The position numbers and the translations under genes were made by a program. Under the pieces are notes generated by a model. It saw only the letters and a program-made list of their open reading frames with translations. It ran no database searches and had not been told where the DNA came from. Below are positions 54,586 through 64,000 of a stretch of DNA of 64,000 bases, piece by piece. The stretch covers positions 11,645,501 through 11,709,500 of the forward strand of contig NZ_AP024745.1 in assembly GCF_019704555.1 (NCBI RefSeq), written 5' to 3'. Numbering within the stretch: position 1 is the first letter of the stretch; each line of letters starts with the position of its first letter. This DNA is from Actinoplanes sp. L3-i22. Lineage in GTDB: Bacteria; Actinomycetota; Actinomycetes; Mycobacteriales; Micromonosporaceae.

Positions 54586-56442
54586 CTAGCGGTCACCCTT
54601 ATTTCTGATCTCGGCCAGGATCTCGCGGAAGACGTCGTCGCTCTTGCCGACCCGGTCCGAGGTCCAGCGCTCCTGCACGGTGACCGTCCGGCCGCCGTGC
54701 AGCAGCAGGGTCGCGTTCAACGGCACCTGCCGGTCGATCCGGGCGGTCTCGACGTCCTCGTAGGCCACGTACCGGTAGCGCGCGGCCAGCTCGGCCGGGC
54801 TGTGGTGGGCCAGCAGCGCGGCGATCCGCTTCTCGCCGTCGTCGGTGTCCTTCGGGCAGGGCACGAAGACCAGGCCCTCGTCCAGCAGGATCACGTCCGC
54901 GTGCCCGCCGTCGACCTTGGCGTTCGGCATCGCGCCGAGCACGTCCGCGCCGGTCGCGGTGGCCCGGGCGGCCATCACCTGGACCGCCTCGACCCGGATG
55001 CCGGTCTCGGCGAGCCGGGCCCGGGCCTCGTCCACGCTCTCCTTGGCGACCGCGAGCTTGGCGATCTCGCTGTAGTCGACCGGCTCGCCGTCGGTGCCGA
55101 CCAGCCGGGCCGGCCCGGACCAGGAGTGCTGCCAGCGGGCCAGGCCGGAGCGGACCGCGGCCAGCTCGATCAGGGTGTCCATCACGACCACGAACTTGCC
55201 GGCCGCCTCGCGCCGGGTCGCGTTCGGGAAGAACTCGGCCGCGACCTCGCCCAGCTTCCCGTTCTCGACCAGGCCGAGCACCTCGGCGAGGCCGGGCTGG
55301 GCGACGCCGGTGCGCCGGGCCACCGCGCGGAACACCCGGTCGGCCTGGCCCTGGACCCGCAGCGTGGTGGCCGCGGCGGTGAAGTCCGGCCAGGGCAGGA
55401 CGGTCCGCCGCCCGAAGTCGACCACCTCCCGCTGCAGCGCCAGCCCGAGCGCGGCGGCGTCGGGCACCAGCACGGTGGCCCGGCGGTCGTCCGCGGTGCG
55501 GTCGACGACCGGCGCATCCCGCATGGCGGCGGTCCGGTCGGCCAGCGACGGGTGGGTGTCCCAGCGGGACGTCTCGTGCTCCGGCGGGTTGTCGCGGAAC
55601 TCGGCGAGCTCGTCGGTGCGCGCGGCGTAGAGCTGGCCGAAGCCGCCGAACAGGTCGTCCGGGGCGTAGCCCAGCTCCAGCCCGTACTCGACGTACCGTC
55701 CGAAGTAGAAGTTCCAGGCCAGCTCGGTCGCCTCGACCTCGCGCAGCGCGCTGATCGCGGCGGCGGGGCCGGCGACCCGGACCGCGGCCCGGTCCGCCTC
55801 GTACTCCTTGTCCCGGCCGACCGCGGTGCTGACCAGGCGGTAGAGCCAGGCATAGGCCCGGAACGCCCAGCCGAACACGTTCCACGCGCTGACCTCGTCG
55901 ACCGTGCCGTGCATGGCGAGCCGGCCGCGGTACGCGATCGCGCCGAGGCGGGTGTGCGCGCCGGAGTAGTGCCCGAGCTCGTGCCCGATGACCGCGCGCA
56001 GCTGGTCGACGCTGAGCGCCTGCAGCAGCGGCAGGCCGAGCACCAGGATCCGCCGCCCGGGGATCAGGCCGAGCAGCTTGGTCTCCTCGGTGACGCCGGC
56101 GTTGACGTCCGGGATGAGCCGGATCTCGTCCGGTCCCCGGGTGCCCATCTCACCGGCCAGCTCGTGGATCTGCTGCCAGAGGGCCGGCGCCTGGTCCGGC
56201 GTGACCAGCAGGCCGCCGGGCGCGCCGGGCTTGGCCCGCATCGCGCGCCACAGGCCGGCCACCGCGGCGCCGACCCCGATGACCAGCAGGTAGCTGAGTT
56301 TGGCGGCACCCGGGCCGTGCCCGTGCGCGTGGGTCCAGATCGCGTACAGCAGCACACCGACGACGGCCAGCTGGACCAGGCCGAGCAGATAGAAACCGGC
56401 CAGCATGGCGACCGAGATCGCGGCGCGAAGCGAAGCGGGCAT
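54586..56442 (-). CDS. M48-family membrane metalloprotease
   Basis: 618 aa. Two N-terminal helices (about 12-36 and 51-64), zinc motif HELGH at 154-158 with the third ligand in EYEADRAAV. The C-terminal ~370 residues are a non-catalytic extension found in large actinobacterial M48 proteins. Relates to HtpX/Ste24-type quality control; substrate unknown. Divergent from the gene at 56566. Confidence 0.88.
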   Translation of the reverse strand: MPASLRAAISVAMLAGFYLLGLVQLAVVGVLLYAIWTHAHGHGPGAAKLSYLLVIGVGAAVAGLWRAMRAKPGAPGGLLVTPDQAPALWQQIHELAGEMGTRGPDEIRLIPDVNAGVTEETKLLGLIPGRRILVLGLPLLQALSVDQLRAVIGHELGHYSGAHTRLGAIAYRGRLAMHGTVDEVSAWNVFGWAFRAYAWLYRLVSTAVGRDKEYEADRAAVRVAGPAAAISALREVEATELAWNFYFGRYVEYGLELGYAPDDLFGGFGQLYAARTDELAEFRDNPPEHETSRWDTHPSLADRTAAMRDAPVVDRTADDRRATVLVPDAAALGLALQREVVDFGRRTVLPWPDFTAAATTLRVQGQADRVFRAVARRTGVAQPGLAEVLGLVENGKLGEVAAEFFPNATRREAAGKFVVVMDTLIELAAVRSGLARWQHSWSGPARLVGTDGEPVDYSEIAKLAVAKESVDEARARLAETGIRVEAVQVMAARATATGADVLGAMPNAKVDGGHADVILLDEGLVFVPCPKDTDDGEKRIAALLAHHSPAELAARYRYVAYEDVETARIDRQVPLNATLLLHGGRTVTVQERWTSDRVGKSDDVFREILAEIRNKGDR

Positions 56443-56565
56443 CGCGGTTGTTCTCCCCCTTGACGGCGCGCCTCCCCCGGCACGGCGCAGGGACCATACC
56501 GATGTGAATCTTTACTGGGCAAGCCCGTTACGATCTTCGATCAGTAAACGGGGGAGTTGATACCG

Positions 56566-57513
56566 ATGTGGCCGTTCCGGCGCGTACCGACCATTGATCC
56601 GACGAACGGCGATCCGCGGGCCCGGGCCCTGATCGCCGCGTTGACCGCTCGCGACCGCACCGCGGTCCGGGAGATCTTCGCGTCGACCACCGATCCGGAT
56701 CACCGGACCTTCCTGATGAACATCGTCAGCGACACGTCCGGCGTGCAGGACTGGATCGGGCAGTGGATCGCCGACGAGCCGGCGGCCACCCTGCCGCTGC
56801 TGATCCGGGGCTGCCACGCGGTGGGCTGGGCCTGGGACGCGCGCGGTGCCGCCTATGCCAGCCAGACCGGCTCGGAGCAGTTCGCCGAGTTCTTCCGCCG
56901 GCTGCGGATCGCCGAGGACTGCCTGGACGAGGTGACCGAACGCGACCCGGACGAGATCCTGGCCTGGACCTGGCTGATCACCTCGGCGCGGGGCCGGCAG
57001 CTCGGTCCGGAGCAGGCCGCGGCCCGCTTCCAGGAGGTGGTCAAGCGGGCGCCGTACCACCTGATGGCGCACTCGCAGCGACTGCAGCAGCTGTGCCAGA
57101 AGTGGAGCGGCAGCCACCAGGAGATGTTCGCGTTCGTCCGGGAGGCGACCGCCGCCGCGCCGGCCGGTCATCCGCTGCCGGCGCTGCTCGCCACCGCGCA
57201 CTTCGAGTACTGCATGGCGCTGCCTTCGGGAGAGCGCAGCTCGTACATCGGGAGCTGGCCGGTCCGGCAGGATCTGGTCGCCGCGGCTGACAAGTCCGTG
57301 CTGAACCCGGCGTTCGTCCGGGTGCCCGGCTGGGCGTCCCGGGCCAACACGTTCGCGATGCTGTTCTGGTTGAACGGGCACTACTCGTACGCCAATCGCG
57401 TCTTTGATCTGATCGGCGACCAGGTGACCGAGTCGCCGTGGGAGCACCTGTCGGACGAGCCGGCCGCACGGTTCGCCGCGGCCCGTCGTGAGGTGCGGCG
57501 CAACGGCGGGTGA
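56566..57513 (+). CDS. Conserved helical protein of unknown function
   Basis: 315 aa, soluble, mostly helical and TPR-like in pattern (RIAEDCLDEVTERDPDEILAW, RFQEVVKRAPYHLMAH). No catalytic motif recognised. ATG 56566 with GGGGAG 9 nt upstream is preferred over TTG 56557. Confidence 0.8.
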   Translation: MWPFRRVPTIDPTNGDPRARALIAALTARDRTAVREIFASTTDPDHRTFLMNIVSDTSGVQDWIGQWIADEPAATLPLLIRGCHAVGWAWDARGAAYASQTGSEQFAEFFRRLRIAEDCLDEVTERDPDEILAWTWLITSARGRQLGPEQAAARFQEVVKRAPYHLMAHSQRLQQLCQKWSGSHQEMFAFVREATAAAPAGHPLPALLATAHFEYCMALPSGERSSYIGSWPVRQDLVAAADKSVLNPAFVRVPGWASRANTFAMLFWLNGHYSYANRVFDLIGDQVTESPWEHLSDEPAARFAAARREVRRNGG

Positions 57514-57533
57514 TCCCGCCTAAGGTGGGGCGT

Positions 57534-58592
57534 ATGGCTTCTCGTGACCCGGTTGCTGACCTGCGGCGCATCGCGTTCCTGCTGGAGCGGGCGAACGAGG
57601 CGACGTACCGGGTGAAGGCGTTCCGGTCGGCGGCCGCGACGGTGGCGAAGACGCCGCACGACGAGCTGGCCGAGCGGGCCGCCGCCGGCACGCTGGCGAA
57701 ACTGGCCGGGGTCGGCGAGGTGACCGCCCGCTGCGTGACCGAGTCGCTGGCCGGTGAGGAGCCGGTCTACCTGCGGCGGCTGCTCAGCACCGAGGGCGCC
57801 GACCTGCCGGCCGAGGCGACCGCGCTGCGCGAGGCGTTGCGCGGCGACCTGCACGTGCACTCGGACTGGTCCGACGGCGGCTCGCCGATCGAGGAGATGG
57901 CGCTGGCCGCGGCCGAGGTCGGTCACGAGTACTTCGTGCTCACCGACCACTCGCCGCGGCTCACCGTGGCGCACGGCCTGACCGCCGAGCGGCTGCGCCG
58001 CCAGCTGGACCACGTGGCGAAGCTGAACGCGCAGATGCCGGACGGCTTCCGGATCCTGACCGGCATCGAGGTGGACATCCTCGAGGACGGCTCGCTCGAC
58101 CAGGAGGACGAGCTGCTGGCCCGGCTGGACGTGGTGGTCGGCTCGGTGCACAGCAAGCTGCGCGACGACTCGGCGAAGATGACCCGGCGGATGCTGGCCG
58201 CGATCGCGAACCCGCACCTGGACGTGCTCGGCCACATGACCGGGCGCAAGGTCGCCGCGGCCGGCGCCGGGGACGCCGCGCACCGGACCGCGCGGACCCG
58301 CCCGCCGAGCACGTTCGACCTGGAGAAGGTGCTGGCCGCGTGCGTCGAGCAGGACAAGGCCGTGGAGATCAACTCGCGGCCGGACCGGCTCGACCCGCCG
58401 AAGCGGATGCTGACCGTCGCGGTCGAGGCCGGCTGCCGGTTCAGCATCGACACCGACGCGCACGCCCCGGGCCAGCTGGATTGGCTCGGCAACGGCTGCG
58501 AGCGGGCCGCGCTGTGCGGGGTGCCGGCCGACCGGGTGGTGAACACCTGGACCGCCGATCGGCTGCTGGAATGGGCTCGATCGCATGGGTGA
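57534..58592 (+). CDS. PHP-domain phosphoesterase with N-terminal HhH (PolX C-terminal-like)
   Basis: 352 aa. Residues 1-75 form an HhH/pol-beta-like region (LAKLAGVGEVTARCV); the PHP domain starts at GDLHVHSDWSDG (His107, His109), with LTDHSP, GIEVDIL, GSVHS, GHMTG and IDTDAH metal motifs. Resembles PolX lacking the polymerase palm. ATG 57534 after AAGGTGG. Confidence 0.88.
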   Translation: MASRDPVADLRRIAFLLERANEATYRVKAFRSAAATVAKTPHDELAERAAAGTLAKLAGVGEVTARCVTESLAGEEPVYLRRLLSTEGADLPAEATALREALRGDLHVHSDWSDGGSPIEEMALAAAEVGHEYFVLTDHSPRLTVAHGLTAERLRRQLDHVAKLNAQMPDGFRILTGIEVDILEDGSLDQEDELLARLDVVVGSVHSKLRDDSAKMTRRMLAAIANPHLDVLGHMTGRKVAAAGAGDAAHRTARTRPPSTFDLEKVLAACVEQDKAVEINSRPDRLDPPKRMLTVAVEAGCRFSIDTDAHAPGQLDWLGNGCERAALCGVPADRVVNTWTADRLLEWARSHG

Positions 58593-58623
58593 AATGGGAT
58601 GACTCACGCAACCTGAGATCCCA

Positions 58624-58629
58624 TAGGGT
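58624..58629 (+). promoter_or_regulatory. Leaderless-type -10 of the DUF885 gene
   Basis: TAGGGT, 6 nt before the GTG at 58636; no clear -35. Confidence 0.35.
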
Positions 58630-58635
58630 CGGCTG

Positions 58636-60306
58636 GTGGGAAGAATTGACGAACTCGCCGACCGATACGTGGACGACTGGGCCGAGCTGAACCCGATCGG
58701 TGCGACCGCCGTCGGGATCTCGGGTCACGACGACAGGACCGACGACCTCTCCCCGGAGGGCTTCGCGGCTCAGGGGGAGCTGATCCGCCGTACCCTCAAT
58801 GATCTTGATGTGGTCGAATCGGAACACGAGAGCGAACAGGTCGCCAAGGACGCCATGATGGAGCGGCTGGGCCTGGAGCTGACCCGGCTCGACACCGGCT
58901 TCGCGGCGACCGAGGTCAACGTGATCTCCAGCGGGCTGCACAGCCTGCGGATGGCGCTCGACCTGATGCCCACCGAGGGCGAACAGGCGGTGGCCAACAT
59001 CGCCGCCCGGCTGGACGCGTTCCCGGCCGCGCTCACGCAGTACCGGCGGACCCTGCTGGAGGGCGCCGACCAGGGGCTGAACAACGCGAAGGCGCAGCTG
59101 GCGGCGGTCGCCGAGCAGTGCGACGCGTGGACCGACCCGGCTCGGGACAACTTCTTCCACGGCCTGACCGCCCGGCTGGACGCCTCCGGGGCGCTGGCCA
59201 CGAGCCTGCGCCAGGGGGCCGACGCGGCCGCCGCCGCGACCGCCGACTTCGGCCGGTTCCTGCGCGACGAGCTGGTTCCGCGCGGGCGGGAGAAGGAGGC
59301 GGCCGGGCCGGAGCGCTACGAACTGGCCTCGCAGTACTTCCTCGGCGCGAAGGTGGACCAGCACGAGACGTACCTCTGGGGGTTCGAGGAGCTGCACCGG
59401 CTGGAGCGGGAGATGCTCACGGTCTCCGCGGCGATCGCCGGCCACGGCGCCTCGGTGGACCTGGCGGTCGCCACGCTGGACGCCGACCCGGCCCGCAACA
59501 TCGAGGGCAAGGAGCGCTTCCGGGACTGGATGCAGTCGCTCTCCGACCGGGCGATTAGCGAGCTCGACGGCACCCACTTCGACATCGAGCCACCGGCCCA
59601 CAAGCTCGAGTGCTGCCTCACCCCGACCAGTGACGGCAGCATCTACTACACCGGCCCGAGCGAGGACTTCTCCCGTCCCGGGCGGATGTGGTGGGCGGTG
59701 CCGGAGGGGCAGGAGGTCTTCTCCACCTGGCGCGAGGTGACCACCGTCTACCACGAGGGCGTGCCCGGTCATCACCTGCAGGTCAGCCAGTCCCTGCTGC
59801 GGGCCGACTCGCTGAACCGCTGGCGCCGGCTGCTGGCCTGGTGCTCCGGGCACGGCGAAGGCTGGGCGCTGTACGCCGAGCGGCTGATGGACGAGCTCGG
59901 CTACCTCACCGACCCGGGCGACCGCCTCGGCATGCTGGACGCGCAGGCGCTCCGGGCGTGCCGGGTGATCGTCGACATCGGCATGCATCTCGAGCTGGAG
60001 ATCCCGAAGGACAATCCGTTCGGCTTCCATCCCGGTGAGCGGTGGACACCGGAGCTGGGCTGGGACTTCCTGCGCGAGCACACCCGGCAACCGGAGGAGG
60101 TGCTGCGCTTCGAGTGGAAGCGGTACCTGGGCTGGCCGGGGCAGGCGCCGTCGTACAAGATCGGCGAGCGGATCTGGTTGCTGGCCCGGGATGAGGCGAA
60201 ACACCGCAAAGGCAGTGACTTCGACCTCAAAGCCTTTCATCGGGACGCGCTGAACCTCGGCCCGCTCGGCCTGGACCCGCTGCGGAAGGCACTGAGCAGG
60301 ATTTGA
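58636..60306 (+). CDS. DUF885-family putative metallopeptidase
   Basis: 556 aa. Key motif YHEGVPGHHLQ with His373, Glu374, His379 and His380, plus GHGEGWALYAERLMDELG, the segments that mark DUF885 as zinc-peptidase-like. No signal peptide, so cytosolic. Full family length. Ends at a strong terminator. Confidence 0.9.
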   Translation: MGRIDELADRYVDDWAELNPIGATAVGISGHDDRTDDLSPEGFAAQGELIRRTLNDLDVVESEHESEQVAKDAMMERLGLELTRLDTGFAATEVNVISSGLHSLRMALDLMPTEGEQAVANIAARLDAFPAALTQYRRTLLEGADQGLNNAKAQLAAVAEQCDAWTDPARDNFFHGLTARLDASGALATSLRQGADAAAAATADFGRFLRDELVPRGREKEAAGPERYELASQYFLGAKVDQHETYLWGFEELHRLEREMLTVSAAIAGHGASVDLAVATLDADPARNIEGKERFRDWMQSLSDRAISELDGTHFDIEPPAHKLECCLTPTSDGSIYYTGPSEDFSRPGRMWWAVPEGQEVFSTWREVTTVYHEGVPGHHLQVSQSLLRADSLNRWRRLLAWCSGHGEGWALYAERLMDELGYLTDPGDRLGMLDAQALRACRVIVDIGMHLELEIPKDNPFGFHPGERWTPELGWDFLREHTRQPEEVLRFEWKRYLGWPGQAPSYKIGERIWLLARDEAKHRKGSDFDLKAFHRDALNLGPLGLDPLRKALSRI

Positions 60307-60312
60307 GTCATT

Positions 60313-60350
60313 AGGGCCTCTCCTTACCGAAAACGGGACGGAGAGGCCCT
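60313..60350 (+). terminator. Terminator of the DUF885 gene
   Basis: Perfect 11-bp stem AGGGCCTCTCC / GGAGAGGCCCT followed by TTCTTAT, 7 bp after the stop. Confidence 0.9.
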
Positions 60351-60710
60351 TTCTTATGTGATGGATCAGTTACCGAACGTATTTTTACTTCCTTTAGTAA
60401 TTGCGTTGGCACTATCTGTGGGTGGCACTGCACCCAAGACGTAACGAATCCGAAGTAGAACTCATATTCACGTCTCCCCCGCGGGCCGGATACCATCTGC
60501 CCGGCACTTGTCACCCAGCCGACAGAAATCCCCCGAGAGAGCGGGCGGCGGTGCTGCGTATCCCCCGATCAGCCGAGCGAACTCTGACCCTTGGAAAGGG
60601 GTTTCTTGAGGATTTCTCGGATAGATTGACCCGGATTGGTGCGCCCGCACGGCTACGTTCAGTAGCCCCCAATGGCCCATCGCGTGTGTGCATGGCGGAG
60701 GACGAAAGCA
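60351..60710 (+). other. 360-bp upstream region of the conservon-like genes
   Basis: No gene supported. Contains an AT-rich stretch (TATTTTTACTTCC near 60380) and direct repeats GGCACT (around 60409 and 60426). Probably holds the promoter of the 60711-61855 operon; I cannot choose one pair. Confidence 0.4.
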
Positions 60711-61868
60711 ATGTCAGTCTCGGTGAACAGCCGGCGAACCCGTTTACGCTCCACCCTCGCGGTGCTGCTGACGGTTCTTGTCCTGCTGCCTGCCGCAGGC
60801 CTGTTCCTGCGGGTCCTGCAAGAGAACTCGAAGCAGCGTGACAACGTCCAGCTGGAACAGGACGGCGTCGAATACCTCACCGCCCTGGGCCCGCTGATCT
60901 CGGCACTCGCCGAGTCCCAGTCCTCGGCGCTGCAGGGCGTCGCGGCGGAGCCGGCCTCGGTGACCGCCGCGGTGGCCCGCGTGCAGGGCGTGGACGAGCG
61001 TTTCGGCGAACAGCTGGGCACCAAGACCCGCTGGGCCGACCTCAAGGACAAGATCGCCAAGCTCCCGAAGGTCACCGGCTCCGACGACAAGGTCTACACG
61101 GCCCACGTCGAGGTCGCCGACCTGACCATCGAGCTGTTCGACGTGGTCCGGGAGTCCTCGACGCTGAACCGCGACCCGGACAGCGACATCTGGTTCCTCC
61201 AGGAGGTCGTGGCCCAGGAGATGCCGGTCGCCGTCACCGCCGTCTCGCGGATGAGCGACCTCGCGAACCGCGCCGCCGCCACCACCGGCAAGGTCCGGGC
61301 CGGTCTGATCGTGCAGTTCGGCTACCAGGCCCTGAAGGTCCAGGAGGTCGTCGGCGACCTGACCAACGGTCTCCAGGAGGCGGTCGACAACACCAACAGC
61401 GACACGCTCAGCGGCAACCTGGTCAGCAACCTCGACTCGTTCCGGCGTGGGATCGAGGCCGCCAACCGTGGTGCGAACCTCGGTGGCAGCCCGAACGTCT
61501 CCACCCTGGTGACCGCGCAGTCGACCCTGCAGACCGCGCTGAGCGCGCTGTCCGGCGTCATCCTGAAAGAGGTCTCCAGCCTCCTCGACGACCGCTCGAG
61601 CAGCCTGACCTACAAGCGCATCGAGGCGTTCCTGCTCTTCGGCATCGCGATCGTGCTGATCGCCGTGGCCGCCCTGTGGACCCGCGGCCGGGCTCGCCAG
61701 GCGCAGACCGGATTCACCGAGCAGCCGGGCGAGGCCAGCCGGGACCTGTCGGTCCAGGTCGGCAACGGCAACCCGTACGGCGGTAGCAACTCGTACGACT
61801 CGGTCCCCGGGTACGGCGAGGTCCCGAATTACGGCGGCGGGCGGGAGCGTTCCGGTGCTCTTCGGTAA
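60711..61868 (+). CDS. Two-helix membrane protein with extracytoplasmic sensor-like domain
   Basis: 385 aa. TM1 at about 13-33, an all-helical outer domain to ~310, TM2 near 317-338 (FLLFGIAIVLIAVAALW), and a short Gly/Tyr/Asn-rich cytoplasmic tail with no output domain. The layout is like the sensor half of a histidine kinase. ATG with GGAGG 10 nt upstream. Overlaps the kinase gene by 14 bp, so the two are co-translated. Confidence 0.8.
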   Translation: MSVSVNSRRTRLRSTLAVLLTVLVLLPAAGLFLRVLQENSKQRDNVQLEQDGVEYLTALGPLISALAESQSSALQGVAAEPASVTAAVARVQGVDERFGEQLGTKTRWADLKDKIAKLPKVTGSDDKVYTAHVEVADLTIELFDVVRESSTLNRDPDSDIWFLQEVVAQEMPVAVTAVSRMSDLANRAAATTGKVRAGLIVQFGYQALKVQEVVGDLTNGLQEAVDNTNSDTLSGNLVSNLDSFRRGIEAANRGANLGGSPNVSTLVTAQSTLQTALSALSGVILKEVSSLLDDRSSSLTYKRIEAFLLFGIAIVLIAVAALWTRGRARQAQTGFTEQPGEASRDLSVQVGNGNPYGGSNSYDSVPGYGEVPNYGGGRERSGALR

Positions 61869-64000
61869 GTTCCGCATCCTGGGCAAGCTTGCCCTGCTGG
61901 TGCTCGTGCCACTGCTGGGTGTTCTCGCCCTGACCGTGCCGATCATCGTGAACCGTGCCCAGGCGGCATCCGAGGCGCAGGACACCTCGGACACCGTCCA
62001 GTTGGCCACCCAGGTCAGTTCGGCCATCCTGGAACTCCAGGAGGAACGTCTGCTCTCGGTCGGCTACCTGATGAACCTGGTCGACGAGCCGACCCTGATC
62101 GTGCAGAGCGCCGAGGCCGCCGACAAGGTGGCCGGCCTGCTCGACAGCAACATCGCCCTGCCGACCTCGCTGCGCCGGTCGATCATCCTGGCGACCAAGC
62201 TGAACAGCACCCGGCAGAACGTGCTGAACGGCCAGATCGCCGCGACGGACATCGTCTCCGACTTCACCAACGTGATCACGCCGCTGATCGACGGCCTGGG
62301 CCTGAGCGCCCACGCCGACCTCACCACCGGCGTCGGCCAGCAGGTGTTCGCGCTGGAGCGCTCGATGCGCTCCGACGACCTGATCAGCCAGGCCTCCTGC
62401 TACCTCGCCTACAGCGCGGTGCTGAGCCGGTCGAGCAGCAGCGCGACCCGGGCCGCGGCGCCGCTGGTGCTGACCCTGTTCAACCAGACGTTCAGCCAGA
62501 TCCAGTCGGTCATCACCGAGTCGAAGCCGTACTTCACCGACGCGCAGTACAAGCTCTACCTGAACACCCAGGACGCGTTCCAGTCCCGGGTGGGCGCGAC
62601 GTTCACCACGCTGCTCGCGTCGAACCCGACCGCGGCACTGCGGAGCCTGAACGTCCGGACGCTGTTCCCGTCCCTGCAGTCCGTCATGGTCCTCGGTGGC
62701 TTCGTCGAGAAGCGCGTGGCGAAGGACGTGGACGTCACCGTTACCGACAACCGCTCCAGCGCCATCCAGCAGGCGGTGTACATCGGTGGCGGCGCGCTCG
62801 TGCTGCTGATCCTGGTGGTCACGCTGTCGATCTTCATGGCCCGCGCGGTCGCCCGGCCGCTGCGGCGTCTGACCGTCTCCGCGGACCGGATCGCCCGTGC
62901 CGCCGAGGCCGAGCTCGAACGAGTGGCCGACGACGAGGCCGAGGCCGCGGTGCGGCCGATCCGACTGGATCCGGTCGACGTCGAGGCCCAGGACGAGATC
63001 GGCGACCTGGCCCGGGCGTTCGACCGGGTGCAGACCACCGCCGCCCGGCTGGTGGAACGCCAGGTGCTCGGCCGCCGTAACGTCGCCCAGATGTTCGGCC
63101 ACGTCGGCCGGCGTACGCAGAACCTGGTCGGCCGTCAGCTCTCCCTGATCGACTCCCTGGAGCGCCGGGAGACCGACAGCGACCGCCTCCGCGAGCTGTA
63201 CCGACTGGACCACATGTCCAGCCGTCTGCGCCGGAACGCGTCCGCGCTGGTCGTGCTCTCCGGTAGTGCCGGCTCGAACGAGCACATGGCGCCGCTGCCG
63301 CTCTCCGACGTCGTCCGGCTCGCCCTCGGTGAGATCGAGGACTACACCCGTGTCGAGGTGGACGTCCCCGAGGAGATCGTCGTCGTGCCGGCCGTCCTGG
63401 CCGACCTCACGCTGCTCCTCGCCGAGCTGCTGGAGAACTCGACCACGTTCTCCCCGCCGCACACCAACGTCACGGTCTCCGCGGAGGAGCTGCGCGGCGG
63501 CGCCCGCCTGGCGATCATCGACCACGGCCTGGGCCTCGCGCCCGAGCGGCTGGCCGAGGAGAACGCCCGACTGACCCGCCGTGAGCGACTGGACCTGGCC
63601 CCCACCGAGGTGCTCGGTCTGTTCGTGGTCGGCCGGCTGGCCCGCCGGCACGGCATCGAGGTCACCCTGACCGACACGCCGGACGGCGGTCTGACCGCCT
63701 GGATCGACCTGAGCCCGCAGCACCTGATCACCCGGGTGGAGAGCCTCGCCCCGGCCGGTGCCCCGGTGCCGATGGCCGTTCCGGCGCCGGCCGCCATGCC
63801 GGAGATCCCGGCCGGCTACCAGACGGTCGGCCCGCCGATCAGCGGCGCGCTGCGCGGCAACACCGCCGAGGTGGCGATCGCCAGCACGTCGATCCGGACC
63901 GTTCCGGGCAGCCAGCAGCCGTTCGACCCGAACGTGCTGAACCGGGCCACCCGGACGCTCGAGTCGGTCCCGTCCTGGAACGCGTTCGGCGGCTCGCTGA
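61855..64000 (+). CDS. CvnA-type sensor histidine kinase (conservon), 3' end outside the window
   Basis: At least 715 residues, with no stop before the window end. TM1 about 11-31, helical nitrate/nitrite-sensor-like outer domain, TM2 near 307-330, HAMP-like linker, then RLDHMSSRLRRNASAL with His453, N-box LLAELLENSTTFSPP (Asn528) and G-box DHGLGL (556-561). The RLDH...RRN form of the H-box and the sensor type match CvnA of Streptomyces conservons, normally followed by roadblock, DUF742 and Ras-like GTPase genes. GTG 61855 overlaps the preceding gene; the next residues are MLFGKFRILGKLALLVLV. Confidence 0.85.
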   Translation, partial: MLFGKFRILGKLALLVLVPLLGVLALTVPIIVNRAQAASEAQDTSDTVQLATQVSSAILELQEERLLSVGYLMNLVDEPTLIVQSAEAADKVAGLLDSNIALPTSLRRSIILATKLNSTRQNVLNGQIAATDIVSDFTNVITPLIDGLGLSAHADLTTGVGQQVFALERSMRSDDLISQASCYLAYSAVLSRSSSSATRAAAPLVLTLFNQTFSQIQSVITESKPYFTDAQYKLYLNTQDAFQSRVGATFTTLLASNPTAALRSLNVRTLFPSLQSVMVLGGFVEKRVAKDVDVTVTDNRSSAIQQAVYIGGGALVLLILVVTLSIFMARAVARPLRRLTVSADRIARAAEAELERVADDEAEAAVRPIRLDPVDVEAQDEIGDLARAFDRVQTTAARLVERQVLGRRNVAQMFGHVGRRTQNLVGRQLSLIDSLERRETDSDRLRELYRLDHMSSRLRRNASALVVLSGSAGSNEHMAPLPLSDVVRLALGEIEDYTRVEVDVPEEIVVVPAVLADLTLLLAELLENSTTFSPPHTNVTVSAEELRGGARLAIIDHGLGLAPERLAEENARLTRRERLDLAPTEVLGLFVVGRLARRHGIEVTLTDTPDGGLTAWIDLSPQHLITRVESLAPAGAPVPMAVPAPAAMPEIPAGYQTVGPPISGALRGNTAEVAIASTSIRTVPGSQQPFDPNVLNRATRTLESVPSWNAFGGSL

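Overview
This is a 64 kb stretch of a very GC-rich actinobacterial chromosome. WhiB, Crp, MarP, mycothiol-type DinB, a conservon-type kinase and the gene order all point to Actinobacteria. Gene order and the dispersed intergenic repeats suggest Micromonosporaceae, probably Actinoplanes; that placement is inference. I see no transposase, integrase, phage gene, rRNA or CRISPR array.

Layout. 0-1.5 kb: a mycosin-like secreted subtilisin. 1.6-6.4 kb: a minus-strand run of capA-like, nth, tlpA-like lipoprotein, Nudix and marP genes, with crp divergent at 6.6 kb. 7.5-15.8 kb: an island of two acyl-CoA-carboxylase-like genes with eroded active sites, a Ser/Thr kinase and a large cyclase-ATPase-TPR protein. 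15.8-24.8 kb: MBL hydrolase, RidA, a small DUF4177 protein, two ArsA/Get3-type ATPases, whiB4-like, ponA2-like PBP, YqeY and a metallophosphoesterase. Apart from the island, 1.7-24.8 kb follows the order known around Rv3671c-Rv3683 of Mycobacterium tuberculosis.

24.9-34.8 kb: tRNA-Pro, pyrE, a repeat-rich gap, asd-ask, leuA with a leader peptide, a secreted HNH protein and a GH20 hexosaminidase. 34.9-46.2 kb: a dppC-A-B-D-F peptide importer operon, recR, ybaB, dnaX and the SRP RNA. 46.3-51.8 kb: two tRNA-Ser genes, a broken secreted-protein gene, a STAS protein, deoD, tadA with its partner and an M23 peptidase. 52-60.3 kb: tyrA, DinB, mtnA, M48 protease, a PHP protein and a DUF885 protein. 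60.7-64 kb: a sensor-only membrane protein overlapping a CvnA-type sensor kinase that runs off the window; the other conservon genes would be expected beyond the edge.

Most notable non-coding signals: a ~105-130 bp dispersed element present three times in one orientation, with a conserved fold (10941, 26313, 51802); a 97-bp imperfect inverted repeat rich in TGTTGA/TCAACA before the asd stop; a leuA leader whose Leu-codon region can pair with the leuA ribosome-binding site; a multi-hairpin region upstream of ponA2; three short tandem arrays; and a recurring leaderless promoter-start arrangement. Starts and boundaries were read by eye; family assignments rest on motifs and recall, not on database searches.
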